From an uncultured Oscillospiraceae bacterium (lineage in GTDB: Bacteria; Bacillota; Clostridia; Oscillospirales; Oscillospiraceae): a stretch of DNA of 49,926 bases. This document shows, piece after piece, positions 32,628 through 42,164 of the stretch. Positions within the stretch are counted from its first letter, which is position 1. Each line of letters starts with the position of its first letter. The position numbers and the translations under genes were made by a program. The notes under the pieces were generated by a model. It had not been told where the DNA came from. It did no database searches and saw only the letters and a program-made list of their open reading frames with translations. The stretch spans positions 1 through 49,926 of the forward strand of contig CANRNF010000013.1 in the NCBI GenBank assembly GCA_947631865.1. The letters run 5' to 3'.

Positions 32628-33899
32628 CTACGCGCCCGCGACGGCCACGCCTTCGATCCGCACGGCCAGGGGACCGTCGTAGTCGGCGCTGCGGTAGCGC
32701 TCGGCGGAGAAGGTCATGCGGTCCTGGCAGTCCAGGATGCTGCCGTTGACGGACCCGCCGGTGACCGGGGTGACCGTACCGTTCTCATAGAGGAAGCCCA
32801 GGCGCAGCTCCCCGCCGAAGTGGCCGGAGAGGGGGTCCATCTGGAAGTCCGAGAAGGCCACGGCGTACAGGCAGGGCTCCTTCGTGAGCGCCTCCATGGG
32901 CGTGTCCCCCGTGGGCACGGCGACGGCCCGGTAATTGCCCGTGGGCTCCACTCCCAGGTAGTGGGCGAAGCGGGGCCCGCCGTGGATGGTCTTCAGCACG
33001 CCATTGTCCACCAGGGGCCGGTCGGCCATGGGCGCGCCGTAACCGGTGTAGGGCTCGGTGGCCTTCAAGCCGATGGTCAGGATGTCGCCGGCGGCCGCCC
33101 CGCCCTGGACGTTGTCCCCCAGCTGGAAGGGGGAGTATTTCTGGTAGATCATGCTGGAAGAGGACCTGTCCACATAGTAGCTCAAAAGCTCCCGCATCTG
33201 CTCCCGGTCCAGCACGAGGGTATAGGTCCCGGTCTTGGGGGCTGCAGCGGCCCGGGCCCGGGCCTTCGTCATCTCCAGGGCGTGGGCTGCGTCGGCGGTG
33301 AGAGCCGCCGTCTCCGGCGTCCGGTAGTTGAACTGGTGGTAGGTCTCCACGTCCACCGGCGCGGGGCATTGGCACACATACTCGCCCCACACGTCGGTCC
33401 GCTCCCAGCCCACGTCAGCGCCGGCGGAGGTGAGGATGCGTGTGTCCGTGCGGCGCATGAATATCTCCGCGGAGTTCAAAAACACGTCCTTTGCCGTGTC
33501 CGCGGCGAACAGGGCCGCCGCCATGGTCTTCATGCCCTCGGAAAGGGGCTTGCCCGCAAAGCCGCCCTCATCGGGCTTGGCCGGTCCCTTCACTCCCGCG
33601 GGCAGGGGGTACCAGGGGTTGGCCACGAACTGGGCGGCGAACCAGGCCTTTTCAATGACCTTTTTGATCTCTCCCTCCGGCATGCCGGGGCGGACCGTGG
33701 CTTCCGAGTCGCCCAGCATCTTCACCCCGTCCTTCTCGAATGGGCGGAACACCTGCACCGTCGTGACGGTGGTGTCCGCCCGGCGGGTCAGGTCCAGGTT
33801 TTTCTTCACGTAGAAACACTCCAGGGAGTCGGTGTGCTTTTCCGTGATCACGTACTGCTCTACGCCCAGTTCTTTCAGGGCGGATAATATTCTTTCCAT
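32628..33899 (-). CDS. tldE: TldE/PmbA-family protein
   Basis: A 423-aa member of the TldD/PmbA family. It lacks the HExxxH zinc motif, as expected for the TldE subunit, and keeps the C-terminal architecture (SGHFGGELRLGFLYENG, GGSVNGSILD). TldD and TldE form a heterodimeric peptidase that unfolds and cleaves peptides, for example in microcin or lasso-type maturation and CcdA turnover. It lies 12 bp after tldD on the same strand. The sequence is divergent from the enteric form. Confidence 0.88.
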   Translation of the reverse strand: MERILSALKELGVEQYVITEKHTDSLECFYVKKNLDLTRRADTTVTTVQVFRPFEKDGVKMLGDSEATVRPGMPEGEIKKVIEKAWFAAQFVANPWYPLPAGVKGPAKPDEGGFAGKPLSEGMKTMAAALFAADTAKDVFLNSAEIFMRRTDTRILTSAGADVGWERTDVWGEYVCQCPAPVDVETYHQFNYRTPETAALTADAAHALEMTKARARAAAAPKTGTYTLVLDREQMRELLSYYVDRSSSSMIYQKYSPFQLGDNVQGGAAAGDILTIGLKATEPYTGYGAPMADRPLVDNGVLKTIHGGPRFAHYLGVEPTGNYRAVAVPTGDTPMEALTKEPCLYAVAFSDFQMDPLSGHFGGELRLGFLYENGTVTPVTGGSVNGSILDCQDRMTFSAERYRSADYDGPLAVRIEGVAVAGA

Positions 33900-33911
33900 A
33901 GTATTGCCTCC

Positions 33912-35330
33912 TTATCCCAGCCGGATGGTGGCCTTGATATAGGGTCCGCCGTCGGAGACCTTCACCCACTCCTTGTGGCCCTTGCCGCAGAAGCCGGAGC
34001 CGGAAAGCTCTGTCCCGTCGCTCATGGCGGTGATGGACTTGAGAAGGTCCGGCACATAGCCGGTGAGCACCACCGGGGAGAAGATGCGGCCGGTGAGTTT
34101 CCCGTCTTTGATCTCCCGGGCGATATTCACCATGCACTGGATGCCCCAGTTCTTGGGGTCCTCCATGCCGCTGGAGGGGTCCTCCAGGTACATGCCGTAC
34201 TTCACCGAGGCGATCATGTCCTCCAGCTTGTCATGCCCCGGCTCGAACCAGGTATTGGTCATGCGTGTATAGGCCTTGCGGGCAAAGCTCTCCCGCCGGC
34301 CGTTGCCGGTGGGCTCGGTGCCCAGGGCCAAAGCGGACTGCAGGTCGCTGATGCCGGTCACCAGTACGCCCTTATCGATGACGACGGTGTCGTGGGCCAG
34401 GGTGCCCTCGTCGTCGAAGAAATAGGTGGCGGTCTGCAGGGCGGAACTGGCCCCGTCGTGCATGGTCACCAGAGGGGAGGCCACGTATTTGCCCACGTAC
34501 CGGGGCGCCAGGGCCCGGTCCTTCACGAACATATCCATCTCCACCCCGTGGCCGAAGGCCTCGTGGACGATCATGCCGGTGGTCTCCGGGTCGCAGATAC
34601 ACTCGTACTCCCCGGGGATCATGGGCTCGCTGTCCAGAAGGTCCAGCACCGTCTTCACGCAGGGGTCCACGCTCTGCTCCAAGGAATCCATCAGCTCCAG
34701 GCCTCCCAGGCCGGAGCAGGGCACATAGGCCTGCTTTACCTCCTGGCCCTTCGCGGCGGCGGCCGCCACCGCCCCGTCCAGGTACATCACGCTCTGGGTC
34801 ATGTCCTTTTCCCGGGACAGGAACAGCTTGGTGTACCGCTGCCAGGTCACCTGGGCGATGAAGTCCAGGATGGCCTCGTCCATGGCCAGGCCCTTGTCCC
34901 GCAGGGCGGTGAGCTTATCAAGGATGGCCCCGTCCCCCATCGCCTCCGGGTCGATCTCATACTCCGTGGTGCCGGTAAATACGGTGGGCTCCTCCGCCGG
35001 GGGGACATAGGCGTTGGCCCCCAGGTCAGCCGGGCGCACGTCGGCGGCCAGCAGATCCTTCACCGCCGCCGTCACAGCGGGGATGGACGCCTCCGTCAGC
35101 TCCGTGAAGGAATACTCCGTGTAGCGGCCCTTGTCCAGGGCCTTCACCACGAAGCCCCGGGCGGTGTCGCCCTCCCCCACGCTGACGCTGTGGCGGCTGA
35201 CCCGGTAGTGCTTGCCGGTCATGTCCTCCGCCAGGACGGAGGCGTAATCGAATTCCGCGCAGAGCGCGTCCCGCAGCTTCAATAGCAGCGGGCGCTTTTC
35301 CGCGATAAATGCGCTCTCCTGTACTTTCAT
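33912..35330 (-). CDS. tldD: TldD-family metallopeptidase
   Basis: A 472-aa protein with the zinc motif HEAFGHGVE (HExxxH), the downstream RMTNTWFEPG and a C-terminal Cys-containing segment GSGFCGKGH typical of TldD. It is the catalytic subunit that pairs with TldE, encoded next. Start at 35330 is chosen because GGAAAGGAG precedes ATG; the open frame upstream runs into repeat R5. No precursor peptide gene for a ripp was found nearby. Confidence 0.92.
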   Translation of the reverse strand: MKVQESAFIAEKRPLLLKLRDALCAEFDYASVLAEDMTGKHYRVSRHSVSVGEGDTARGFVVKALDKGRYTEYSFTELTEASIPAVTAAVKDLLAADVRPADLGANAYVPPAEEPTVFTGTTEYEIDPEAMGDGAILDKLTALRDKGLAMDEAILDFIAQVTWQRYTKLFLSREKDMTQSVMYLDGAVAAAAAKGQEVKQAYVPCSGLGGLELMDSLEQSVDPCVKTVLDLLDSEPMIPGEYECICDPETTGMIVHEAFGHGVEMDMFVKDRALAPRYVGKYVASPLVTMHDGASSALQTATYFFDDEGTLAHDTVVIDKGVLVTGISDLQSALALGTEPTGNGRRESFARKAYTRMTNTWFEPGHDKLEDMIASVKYGMYLEDPSSGMEDPKNWGIQCMVNIAREIKDGKLTGRIFSPVVLTGYVPDLLKSITAMSDGTELSGSGFCGKGHKEWVKVSDGGPYIKATIRLG

Positions 35331-35365
35331 GACAACTCCTTTCCCAAATTGGCCCGGCGTTGATT

Positions 35366-35435
35366 GGAGGAGGGACAAATAACTATCCCTCCCTCAGTCT
35401 CGCTCCGCTCGACAGCTCCCTCGTCTGAGGGAGCC
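35366..35435. repeat. Truncated REPIN-like element R5
   Basis: About 70 bp upstream of tldD keeping the right arm (CCCTCCCTCAGTCTCGCTC, then GCTCCCTC-GTCT-GAGGGAGC) and only a stub of the left arm (GGAGGAGGGA). The left outer hairpin is missing, so this looks like a decayed copy. Confidence 0.8.
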
Positions 35436-35447
35436 GTCAACAATGTT

Positions 35448-35475
35448 CAGCGGCTTCCCGGCCGGGAAGCCGCTG
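35448..35475 (-). terminator. 28-bp perfect palindrome after glgP
   Basis: CAGCGGCTTCCCGG followed at once by its complement CCGGGAAGCCGCTG, 8 bp downstream of the glgP stop. It can form a very stable hairpin. There is no long T-run on the minus strand, so it may act as a weak terminator or 3' stabiliser. Confidence 0.65.
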
Positions 35476-35483
35476 GACTTCTA

Positions 35484-37877
35484 TTACACTTTCCAGATGT
35501 TCTTCGCGTACTCGGCCACGGCCCGGTCGGCGGCGAACACGCCGGACTCGGCGATGTTCACGAGGCTCATCCTCGCGGAGGCCCTGGGGTCGGCCATGAG
35601 CTTGTACAGGTCGCTGTGGGCCCGGCGGTAGTCGGCGAAGTCCGCCAGGAGCATGTACTGGTCGCCGTTGTAGAGAAGGCCGCTCACCAGGTCAGCGTAG
35701 TTCTTGCCGTCGCTGAACCCGTTGCGGAACTTATCCAGCACCGCCCTGGTCACCGGGTCGGAGTCGTAGTAGCTCTGGGGCCGGTAGTTGGGCCGCAGTG
35801 CCTCCACCTCCTCGGCTTTCAGACCGAACAGGAACATGTTCTCGTCGCCAAGGTGCTCGTACATCTCCACGTTGGCGCCGTCCAGGGTGCCGATGGTGAT
35901 GGCGCCGTTCATCATGAGCTTCATGTTGCCGGTGCCGGAGGCCTCCTTGCCGGCCGTAGAGATCTGCTCGGAGATCTGGGCGGCGGGCATGAGCTGCTCG
36001 GCCATGGATACCCGGTAGTTGGCGGCGAAGAGGACCTGCAGCTTGCCCTTGCAGACCGGGTCCGCGGTGATGTCCTTGCTGAGGGAGTTGATCAGCTCGA
36101 TGATCCGCTTGGCGGTCACATAGCCGCCGGCGGCCTTGGCGCCGAAGACGAAGCTCCGGGGCAGGAAGTCCTGGTCCGGGTCGTCGTGCAGGCTCTGCTG
36201 CAGGCTGGTGATGAGCATGGCGGCCAGCAGCTGGCGCTTATACTCGTGCAGCCGCTTCACCTGCACGTCCAGCACCGCCGCCGGGTCCAGGACGGCGTCC
36301 TGGTCCCGCTTCAGCCAGGCGGCCAGCCGGGACTTATTGCGGCGCTTGATCTCGTTCAGCTTATCCAGCACCACCGTGTCGGTCTCAAACTGGCGGAGCT
36401 TTTTCAGCTCCTCGGGCTTGGTGATGAAGTCCGGGCCGATGAGCTCCTGCACCAGGCCGGACAGGCCGGGGTTGATCTGGTCCAGCCAGCGGCGGTGGTC
36501 GATGCCGTTGGTGACGAAGGTATACCGCTCGGGGCGGATAGAATACACGTCGTTGAAAAGACGGCTGGTCAGGATCTGGCCGTGGAGCTTACTGACACCG
36601 TTTATCATGAAGCACACCGCCTGGCACATATTGGCCATATGCACCTGGCCGCCGGAGAGGATCAGGTTCCGCTCCACCTTGTCCGGGTCGTTGGGGAAGT
36701 GTTCGTTGAGCCACTTGTTCCAGCGGATGTTCAGCTCCCGGATGATCTGCCAGCACCGGGGCAGAAGCTGCTGCACCAGGTTCTGGGGCCACTTCTCCAG
36801 GGCCTCGGAGAGGACCGTGTGGTTGGTGTAGGCCACGGTGGCCTTCACCGCGTCGAAGGCCTCATCCCAGCCCAGGCCGTCCTCATCCATGAAGATACGC
36901 ATGAGCTCGGGGATGATGAGGGTGGGGTGGGTGTCGTTGATCTGTATCACGTGGTGCTTGGGGAAGCTCCTCACATCGCCCCAGTCCCGGCGGTGCTTTC
37001 TCACCAGGTCCTGGGCGGTGGCGGAGACGAAGAAGTACTGCTGCTTCAGCCGCAGCTCCTTGCCCTGGATGTGGTCGTCGGCGGGGTACAGGACCTTCGT
37101 GATGACCTCCGCCATGGTCCGCTGCTCCATGGCCTGGACGTATTTGCCGCCGGAGAACAGGTACATATCCAGGTCCTGGTTGCTCCGGGCCTCCCACAGC
37201 CGCAGGGTGTTGATGCGCTTGCCCTCATAGCCCGCGATGAGCATATCCCGGGGCACGGCCAGCACGCTGGTGTAGCCGGTGAGCTTGGTCCGGCACACGC
37301 CGGTGTGGTCCCAGATCTCCTCCACGCTGCCGCCGAAGCGGACCTCGCAGGTATCCTCCTCCCGTGGCACCAGCCAGCCGATGGCGCCCAGGTGCCAGCT
37401 GTCGGCCACCTCGGTCTGGACACCCTCCTTCATCACCTGCTTGAACAGGCCCAGCTCATAGCACAGGGAGTAGCCCGAGGCGGGGATGTTCAGGGTGGCC
37501 ATGGAATCGGAATAGCAGGCCGCGAGGCGGCCCAGGCCGCCGTTGCCAAGGCCCGCGTCCGGCTCCTCCTCGAAGATGTCGGCCGGCTCCCGGCCCATGT
37601 CCTGCAGCGCGCCGGTGAGCTCGTTGGCGATGCCCAGGTTGTAGGCGTTCTTCATGAGGCTCCGGCCCAGCAGGAACTCCATGGACAGGTAGTGGACCTG
37701 CCGCTCGTCCTTCTGCTCCCGCTGTACGGCGATGAGACGGCTCATTATGTCCCGTATCACCTGGGCGGAGGCCAGGAAGACCTGCTCGTCGGTGGCGTTT
37801 GCGCCGGTGGTGCCAAAGTGGGCGCAGAGTTTGTCCTCTATGGCGGCGTGCAGCTCGTCGCGTGTGATCTCTGACAT
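35484..37877 (-). CDS. glgP: Glycogen/starch/alpha-glucan phosphorylase
   Basis: A 797-aa GT35 phosphorylase of standard length. The PLP-binding Lys lies in GTGNMKLMMNGAITIGT, and other family blocks are present (EEEPDAGLGNGGLGRLAACY, HVIQINDTHPTL, ERNLILSGG). It releases glucose-1-phosphate from glycogen with phosphate. ATG 37877 follows AAGGAG. It lies downstream of glgC and glgD on the same strand, so synthesis and breakdown genes sit together. A hairpin at 37918-37955 separates it from glgD. Confidence 0.96.
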   Translation of the reverse strand: MSEITRDELHAAIEDKLCAHFGTTGANATDEQVFLASAQVIRDIMSRLIAVQREQKDERQVHYLSMEFLLGRSLMKNAYNLGIANELTGALQDMGREPADIFEEEPDAGLGNGGLGRLAACYSDSMATLNIPASGYSLCYELGLFKQVMKEGVQTEVADSWHLGAIGWLVPREEDTCEVRFGGSVEEIWDHTGVCRTKLTGYTSVLAVPRDMLIAGYEGKRINTLRLWEARSNQDLDMYLFSGGKYVQAMEQRTMAEVITKVLYPADDHIQGKELRLKQQYFFVSATAQDLVRKHRRDWGDVRSFPKHHVIQINDTHPTLIIPELMRIFMDEDGLGWDEAFDAVKATVAYTNHTVLSEALEKWPQNLVQQLLPRCWQIIRELNIRWNKWLNEHFPNDPDKVERNLILSGGQVHMANMCQAVCFMINGVSKLHGQILTSRLFNDVYSIRPERYTFVTNGIDHRRWLDQINPGLSGLVQELIGPDFITKPEELKKLRQFETDTVVLDKLNEIKRRNKSRLAAWLKRDQDAVLDPAAVLDVQVKRLHEYKRQLLAAMLITSLQQSLHDDPDQDFLPRSFVFGAKAAGGYVTAKRIIELINSLSKDITADPVCKGKLQVLFAANYRVSMAEQLMPAAQISEQISTAGKEASGTGNMKLMMNGAITIGTLDGANVEMYEHLGDENMFLFGLKAEEVEALRPNYRPQSYYDSDPVTRAVLDKFRNGFSDGKNYADLVSGLLYNGDQYMLLADFADYRRAHSDLYKLMADPRASARMSLVNIAESGVFAADRAVAEYAKNIWKV

Positions 37878-37917
37878 ATATTTAGACTCCTTACTGAAGA
37901 TTGATAGCAAAGTTATA

Positions 37918-37955
37918 GCCCCCGTCCGGCGGGATACTCCCGCAGGGCGGGGGCA
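37918..37955 (-). other. Hairpin between glgD and glgP
   Basis: Outer stem GCCCCCG / CGGGGGC enclosing an inner GGCGGGA-TAC-TCCCGC stem in the 112-bp gap. There is no clean T-run on the minus strand. It could reduce or process read-through from glgCD into glgP. Confidence 0.6.
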
Positions 37956-37989
37956 AAGGTCGCTGTGGTGTTGCTCGATGGAAATAATT

Positions 37990-39108
37990 TTACACTGTCT
38001 CTCCCTTAGGAATTACCAGCGGGAGACGGTCGCTGCCGGTCAGGACGGTGTTCTCGGTGACCACGCAGTCCTTGTCGGCGATGACGCTGGTGAGCTGCGC
38101 TCCCTCGCCGATGACGGTGTCCTGCATGACGACGCAGTTTTTCAGCTTCGCGCCCTTGCCCACCCGGACGCCGCGGAAGAGGATGCAGTGCTCCAGCTCC
38201 CCCTCCACATAGCAGCCGTCGGCCACCAGGGAAGAGCTGACCTTCGCCAGGTCGCTGTAGTATGTACTGGCCTCGGCCCGCTCCTTGGTGCGGATGGGCA
38301 GGCCGCCCTCCGGGAACAGCTCCGCCATGACCTGGGGCCCGATGAGCTCCATGCTGGCGTCGTAATAGTCCTTGACGGAGGTGATGCGCCGGGCGTAGAT
38401 GTTGTGCTCATAGACGGCGATCTCGCCGCCCTGGGCCAGGAAATGGGCCACCGCGTCCCGGTGGAAGTGGTCGTGGACCGAGTCGGAGCAGTATTCCATC
38501 AGCTCCAGCAGCAGGTCCTTTTTGATGATGTAGATCTCCCGGGAGAACAGGCCCTCGCCGGGGCCGCCCTCGGAGAACAGCAGCCGGCGGGCAAAGCCGT
38601 CCGGGTCCTTGATGAGCCGGTGATGGGCGAAGGGGCCGTAGCCCTCGGAGCAGATGGCGGTCATGCGCGCGCCGGTCTGGCGGTGCAGTTCCACCGCGGC
38701 GCCCAGGTCGATGTTGCCGGCCCAGTCGGCCGCGCACAGGACGATGTCCTCCTGGGGGATGTCGCGGATGTAGGAGCGCACGGAGCGCAGGGCCTCCATG
38801 CAGCCGGAGAAGTGGCCGGAACGGGAGCCTTTCAGGCCGAAGGGCGGCAGCAGCCGCAGGCCGCCGCTGCGCCGGGCCAGGCCCCAGTCCGCGCCGTTGG
38901 ACATGTGGTCCAGAAGGCTCTGGTAATCCCGCTCCATGATGACGCCCACGTCCCGGATGCCCGCGTTGACCATCATGGACAGGGCGAAGTCGATGAGGCG
39001 GTAACGGCCGCCGAAGGGGATCGAAGCGCTGTTTCTGTGTTCCACCAGCTCCCGCAGCTCAGGCTCGGAGCTCAAGGTGTAGATGATGCCATGCAGATCG
39101 TTTCTCAT
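37990..39108 (-). CDS. glgD: Glucose-1-phosphate adenylyltransferase subunit GlgD
   Basis: A 372-aa nucleotidyltransferase-like protein of the GlgD type: GlgC fold with left-handed beta-helix C-terminus, but the N-terminal GGxGxRL loop is missing (starts [15 protein letters not shown]). In Firmicutes GlgD is largely non-catalytic and modulates GlgC in a heterotetramer. ATG 39108 overlaps the glgC stop by four bases (ATGA). Confidence 0.95.
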   Translation of the reverse strand: MRNDLHGIIYTLSSEPELRELVEHRNSASIPFGGRYRLIDFALSMMVNAGIRDVGVIMERDYQSLLDHMSNGADWGLARRSGGLRLLPPFGLKGSRSGHFSGCMEALRSVRSYIRDIPQEDIVLCAADWAGNIDLGAAVELHRQTGARMTAICSEGYGPFAHHRLIKDPDGFARRLLFSEGGPGEGLFSREIYIIKKDLLLELMEYCSDSVHDHFHRDAVAHFLAQGGEIAVYEHNIYARRITSVKDYYDASMELIGPQVMAELFPEGGLPIRTKERAEASTYYSDLAKVSSSLVADGCYVEGELEHCILFRGVRVGKGAKLKNCVVMQDTVIGEGAQLTSVIADKDCVVTENTVLTGSDRLPLVIPKGETV

Positions 39109-40298
39109 GTCGCCACCCCGCTATAGAGCATGGCGCCGGGCGCCACAACGGCGCCGGGGCCGATCGTCACATCCGGGCCGCAGGTCGCTACGCCCCAGTT
39201 CTCCGTCCCGTCCGGTTCGGCGCCCACATGGGCGCCCTTGCACACCCGGGCGTTCTCGCCCAAAACGGCAAAGCGCACCTCCGCGCCGGCCTCCACCACG
39301 GCGCCGGGCATGAGCACGCTGTATTCCACCTTGGCGCCCTTTTCCACCGTCACCTGGTTGGACAGGACGCTGTTGAACACGCTGCCGTCCACGATGCAGC
39401 CCTCCGTCACGATGCTGTGGCGAATGTCCGCCTCAGCACCGGCCACATGGGGCGGCCGGATGGGGCTGCGGCTCATGATGGGCCAGTCGGGGTCATACAG
39501 GTCGATGGTGTCGGGGCTCAGCATATCCATGTTGGCGTCCCAAAGGCTGGTGATGGTGCCCACATCCCGCCAGTAGCCCTGGAAGTGGTAGGCCCAGAGC
39601 TTCTCGCCCTGGTTCAGGAGCCGGGGGATGATGTTCTTGCCGAAGTCCTGCTGGCTGTTGGGGTCCTCGTTGTCGTCGATCAGGGCCTGACGCAGCTTGG
39701 ACCAGGTGAAGATGTAGATGCCCATGGAGGCCAGATCGCTCTTGGGATGGGCGGGCTTTTCCTCGAACTCGGTGATGTAGCCGTCCTCGCCGGTGTTCAT
39801 GATGCCGAAGCGCTTGGCCTCGTCCATGCTCACCTGGATGACGGCGATGGTGGCCGCCGCGTCCTTTTCCTTGTGCTCCCGGAGCATGTCGGCGTAATCC
39901 ATCTTGTAGATGTGGTCGCCGGACAGGATCAGCACGTACTCCGGGTCGTACACGTCGATGAAATCGAGGTTCTGATAGATGGCGTTGGCCGTGCCGGAGA
40001 ACCAGTTGCCCTTCTCCCCGGCGGACATGTAGGGCGGCAGGACGAATACGCCGCCGTCGTCCGCGCTCAGGTCCCAGGGCTGACCAGTGCCCAGGTAGGC
40101 GTTGAGCTTCATGGGCCGGTACTGGGTCAGCACGCCCACGGTGTCGATGCCGGAGTTTGCGCAGTTGGAAAGGGGAAAGTCGATGATGCGGTACTTGCCG
40201 CCAAAGGGGATGTAGGGTTTTGCCACGTTCGCGGTCAAAGCGTATAGTCTTGAGCCCTGACCGCCTGCCAGGAGCATGGCGATACATTCTTTCTTCAC
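39105..40298 (-). CDS. glgC: Glucose-1-phosphate adenylyltransferase
   Basis: A 397-aa catalytic subunit with [15 protein letters not shown], the [14 protein letters not shown] block, [10 protein letters not shown] and [11 protein letters not shown]. It makes ADP-glucose for glycogen synthesis. The start codon is GTG with GGAGG nine bases upstream. No glgA synthase or glgB branching enzyme lies in the window, so they must be elsewhere. A 6-bp stem hairpin (ACGCGC / GCGCGT, 40324-40344) lies in the 57-bp gap after pth. Confidence 0.96.
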   Translation of the reverse strand: MKKECIAMLLAGGQGSRLYALTANVAKPYIPFGGKYRIIDFPLSNCANSGIDTVGVLTQYRPMKLNAYLGTGQPWDLSADDGGVFVLPPYMSAGEKGNWFSGTANAIYQNLDFIDVYDPEYVLILSGDHIYKMDYADMLREHKEKDAAATIAVIQVSMDEAKRFGIMNTGEDGYITEFEEKPAHPKSDLASMGIYIFTWSKLRQALIDDNEDPNSQQDFGKNIIPRLLNQGEKLWAYHFQGYWRDVGTITSLWDANMDMLSPDTIDLYDPDWPIMSRSPIRPPHVAGAEADIRHSIVTEGCIVDGSVFNSVLSNQVTVEKGAKVEYSVLMPGAVVEAGAEVRFAVLGENARVCKGAHVGAEPDGTENWGVATCGPDVTIGPGAVVAPGAMLYSGVAT

Positions 40299-40355
40299 AA
40301 GCGAACCTCCTTACCTTATTTTTACGCGCTCCGCCAAGGCGCGTGACGCACAACT

Positions 40356-40952
40356 TCAGCTGCTTCGGTTATACCGGTCCATGGTCTTTGCCGGGCCCAG
40401 GAGGATGTAGTCCCGCACCGCTTGGGCCGCCCGGCCGCAGGCGTCGGAAAAGGCGTCCCAGTCGGCGTTTCGGGGCACGCCCAGGACCCAGTCGATCTGC
40501 TCCGCGCCCCCCTGGGGCGGCGCGCCCACACCGATCCGTATCCGGGGAAAATCATCGGACCCCAGATGGGCGATGACGCTCTTGAGGCCGTTATGGCCCC
40601 CCGCGGAGCCACGCTCCCGTATCCGCAGCTTCCCGCAGGGCAGGTTGATGTCGTCGGACACCACCAGCACCCGCTGGGGAGGTATTTTGTAAAACCGCGC
40701 GGCCTGGCCCACGGCCTGGCCGGATTCGTTCATGTAGGTCTGGGGCTTCATAATGAGCACGCCCGTGCCGTCCTCCAGCTCCAGCCGGCCGGTGAGGGCC
40801 TTGAACCGGAGGCGGGTAGCCGCCGCGCCCGTCTCCTTCGCCAGGGCGTCCGCGGCGAGAAAGCCCGCGTTGTGGCGGGTGCCGTTATATTTGGGACCGG
40901 GATTGCCCAAAAACACCGCCAGCCATTGGACCGGGCCGCCCCTGCCGAACAT
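40356..40952 (-). CDS. pth: Peptidyl-tRNA hydrolase
   Basis: A 198-aa Pth with FLGNPGPKYNGTRHNAGF (catalytic His of the TRHN motif and the conserved Asn), KPQTYMNESGQAV, and SDDINLPCGKLRIRERGSAGGHNGLKS. It recycles peptidyl-tRNA that drops off ribosomes. The start overlaps the prs stop (TGATG), so the two are translationally coupled. The N-terminus is about ten residues longer than usual, with a weak ribosome site. Confidence 0.96.
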   Translation of the reverse strand: MFGRGGPVQWLAVFLGNPGPKYNGTRHNAGFLAADALAKETGAAATRLRFKALTGRLELEDGTGVLIMKPQTYMNESGQAVGQAARFYKIPPQRVLVVSDDINLPCGKLRIRERGSAGGHNGLKSVIAHLGSDDFPRIRIGVGAPPQGGAEQIDWVLGVPRNADWDAFSDACGRAAQAVRDYILLGPAKTMDRYNRSS

Positions 40953-41914
40953 CAGTCGAACAGGGACGCCAAAGACTCGTCCTCATAGATGCGGTGGATG
41001 GACGCGGCGAAGATGGGCGCCGCGGAGAGATACTTGATCTTGTCCACCTTGGGCTGGTCCTTGGGATAGGGGATGGTGTCGAAGAGGAGCAGCTCCTCCA
41101 GGTCGCTGGACTCGATGCGCTCCAGGGCAGGGCCGGACAGGACCCCGTGGCTGGCGCAGGCATAAATTTTATTGGCGCCGCCCACGTGCTTGATGGCCTT
41201 GGCCGCGCCCACCAGGGACCCGGCGGTGTCCACCATGTCGTCCAGAAGGAGGACGTTCTTGCCCTCCACGTTGCCGATGAGGTTCATGACCTCGGACTGG
41301 TTTGCCTTTTCACGGCGCTTGTCCACGATGGCCAGGTCCAGGCCCAGCTTCATGGCGAAGGTGCGGGCGCGGGCCACGCTGCCCACGTCCGGGGAGACTA
41401 CCATGAAATCGCCCTTGGACAGGTCGAAACGCTTTTTATAGTGGTTGGCGAACAGGGGGCCGCCGGCCAGATTGTCCACGGCGATGTCGAAAAAGCCCTG
41501 GATCTGGGGGGCGTGCAGGTCCATGGTCAGGACCCGGTCGGCCCCGGCCTGGGTGATGAGGTTGGCTACCAGCTTCGCGGAGATGGGGTCGCGGCTCTTG
41601 GCCTTCCGGTCCTGTCGGGCGTAGCCGAAATAGGGCATCACGGCGGTGATGCGCCCGGCGGAGGCCCGGCGCATGGCGTCGGTCATGACAAGCAGCTCCA
41701 TCAGGTTGTCGTTAACGGGACCACAGGTGGACTGTACCAGAAATACGTCCGCGCCGCGCACCGGTTCATACACGGACACGGAGCACTCGCCGTCGGCGAA
41801 ATGGGTGCATACGGCGTCGCCAAGGGTGATGTTCAGGTTGTCGCATATGCCCTTCGCCAGCTCGGGATTGGCATTTCCGGTGAACACCTTGATTTCTTTC
41901 CCGTGAGAGATCAT
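40952..41914 (-). CDS. prs: Ribose-phosphate pyrophosphokinase
   Basis: A 320-aa class I PRPP synthetase. The PRPP-binding signature VLLLDDMVDTAGSL, the flexible KAKSRDPISAK loop, DLHAPQIQGFFD and the ATP-binding RQDRKAKS are all present. It makes PRPP for nucleotide, His and Trp synthesis. It is first in a prs-pth unit that may run into glgCDP. A TATAAT is found on the minus strand at 41986-41991, though no convincing -35 is spaced correctly. Confidence 0.96.
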   Translation of the reverse strand: MISHGKEIKVFTGNANPELAKGICDNLNITLGDAVCTHFADGECSVSVYEPVRGADVFLVQSTCGPVNDNLMELLVMTDAMRRASAGRITAVMPYFGYARQDRKAKSRDPISAKLVANLITQAGADRVLTMDLHAPQIQGFFDIAVDNLAGGPLFANHYKKRFDLSKGDFMVVSPDVGSVARARTFAMKLGLDLAIVDKRREKANQSEVMNLIGNVEGKNVLLLDDMVDTAGSLVGAAKAIKHVGGANKIYACASHGVLSGPALERIESSDLEELLLFDTIPYPKDQPKVDKIKYLSAAPIFAASIHRIYEDESLASLFD

Positions 41915-42098
41915 TCAGTTACCCCCTACCCATATGGGCGATTTCGATTCTATATGTAATTTTTAAAAGAATGGTCTATGACGATATTATAACAAAGGCC
42001 GCCGTCAAATGGAAGTGTTTTGTCAAATTCTTTCTGGGGAAAAATGACAAATCTTTTCCAGTTGAATTCGGGCAGGATAACCGATTTTCCGCCCGGGA

Positions 42099-42128
42099 TT
42101 GACAGCGGCCGCCCCCCTGACCTATACT
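42099..42128 (+). promoter_or_regulatory. Promoter of the M19 dipeptidase gene
   Basis: -35 TTGACA (42099-42104), 18-bp spacer, -10 TATACT (42123-42128), 36 bp before the start codon. Confidence 0.8.
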
Positions 42129-42164
42129 GCCGGAGAGACAAAAAATAGGAAAGGCGGCGGCGAT

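Noticed and set aside
35364-37874. 836-aa plus-strand frame opposite glgP
   Set aside because: Antisense shadow of an unmistakable glycogen phosphorylase; no ribosome site and biased composition.
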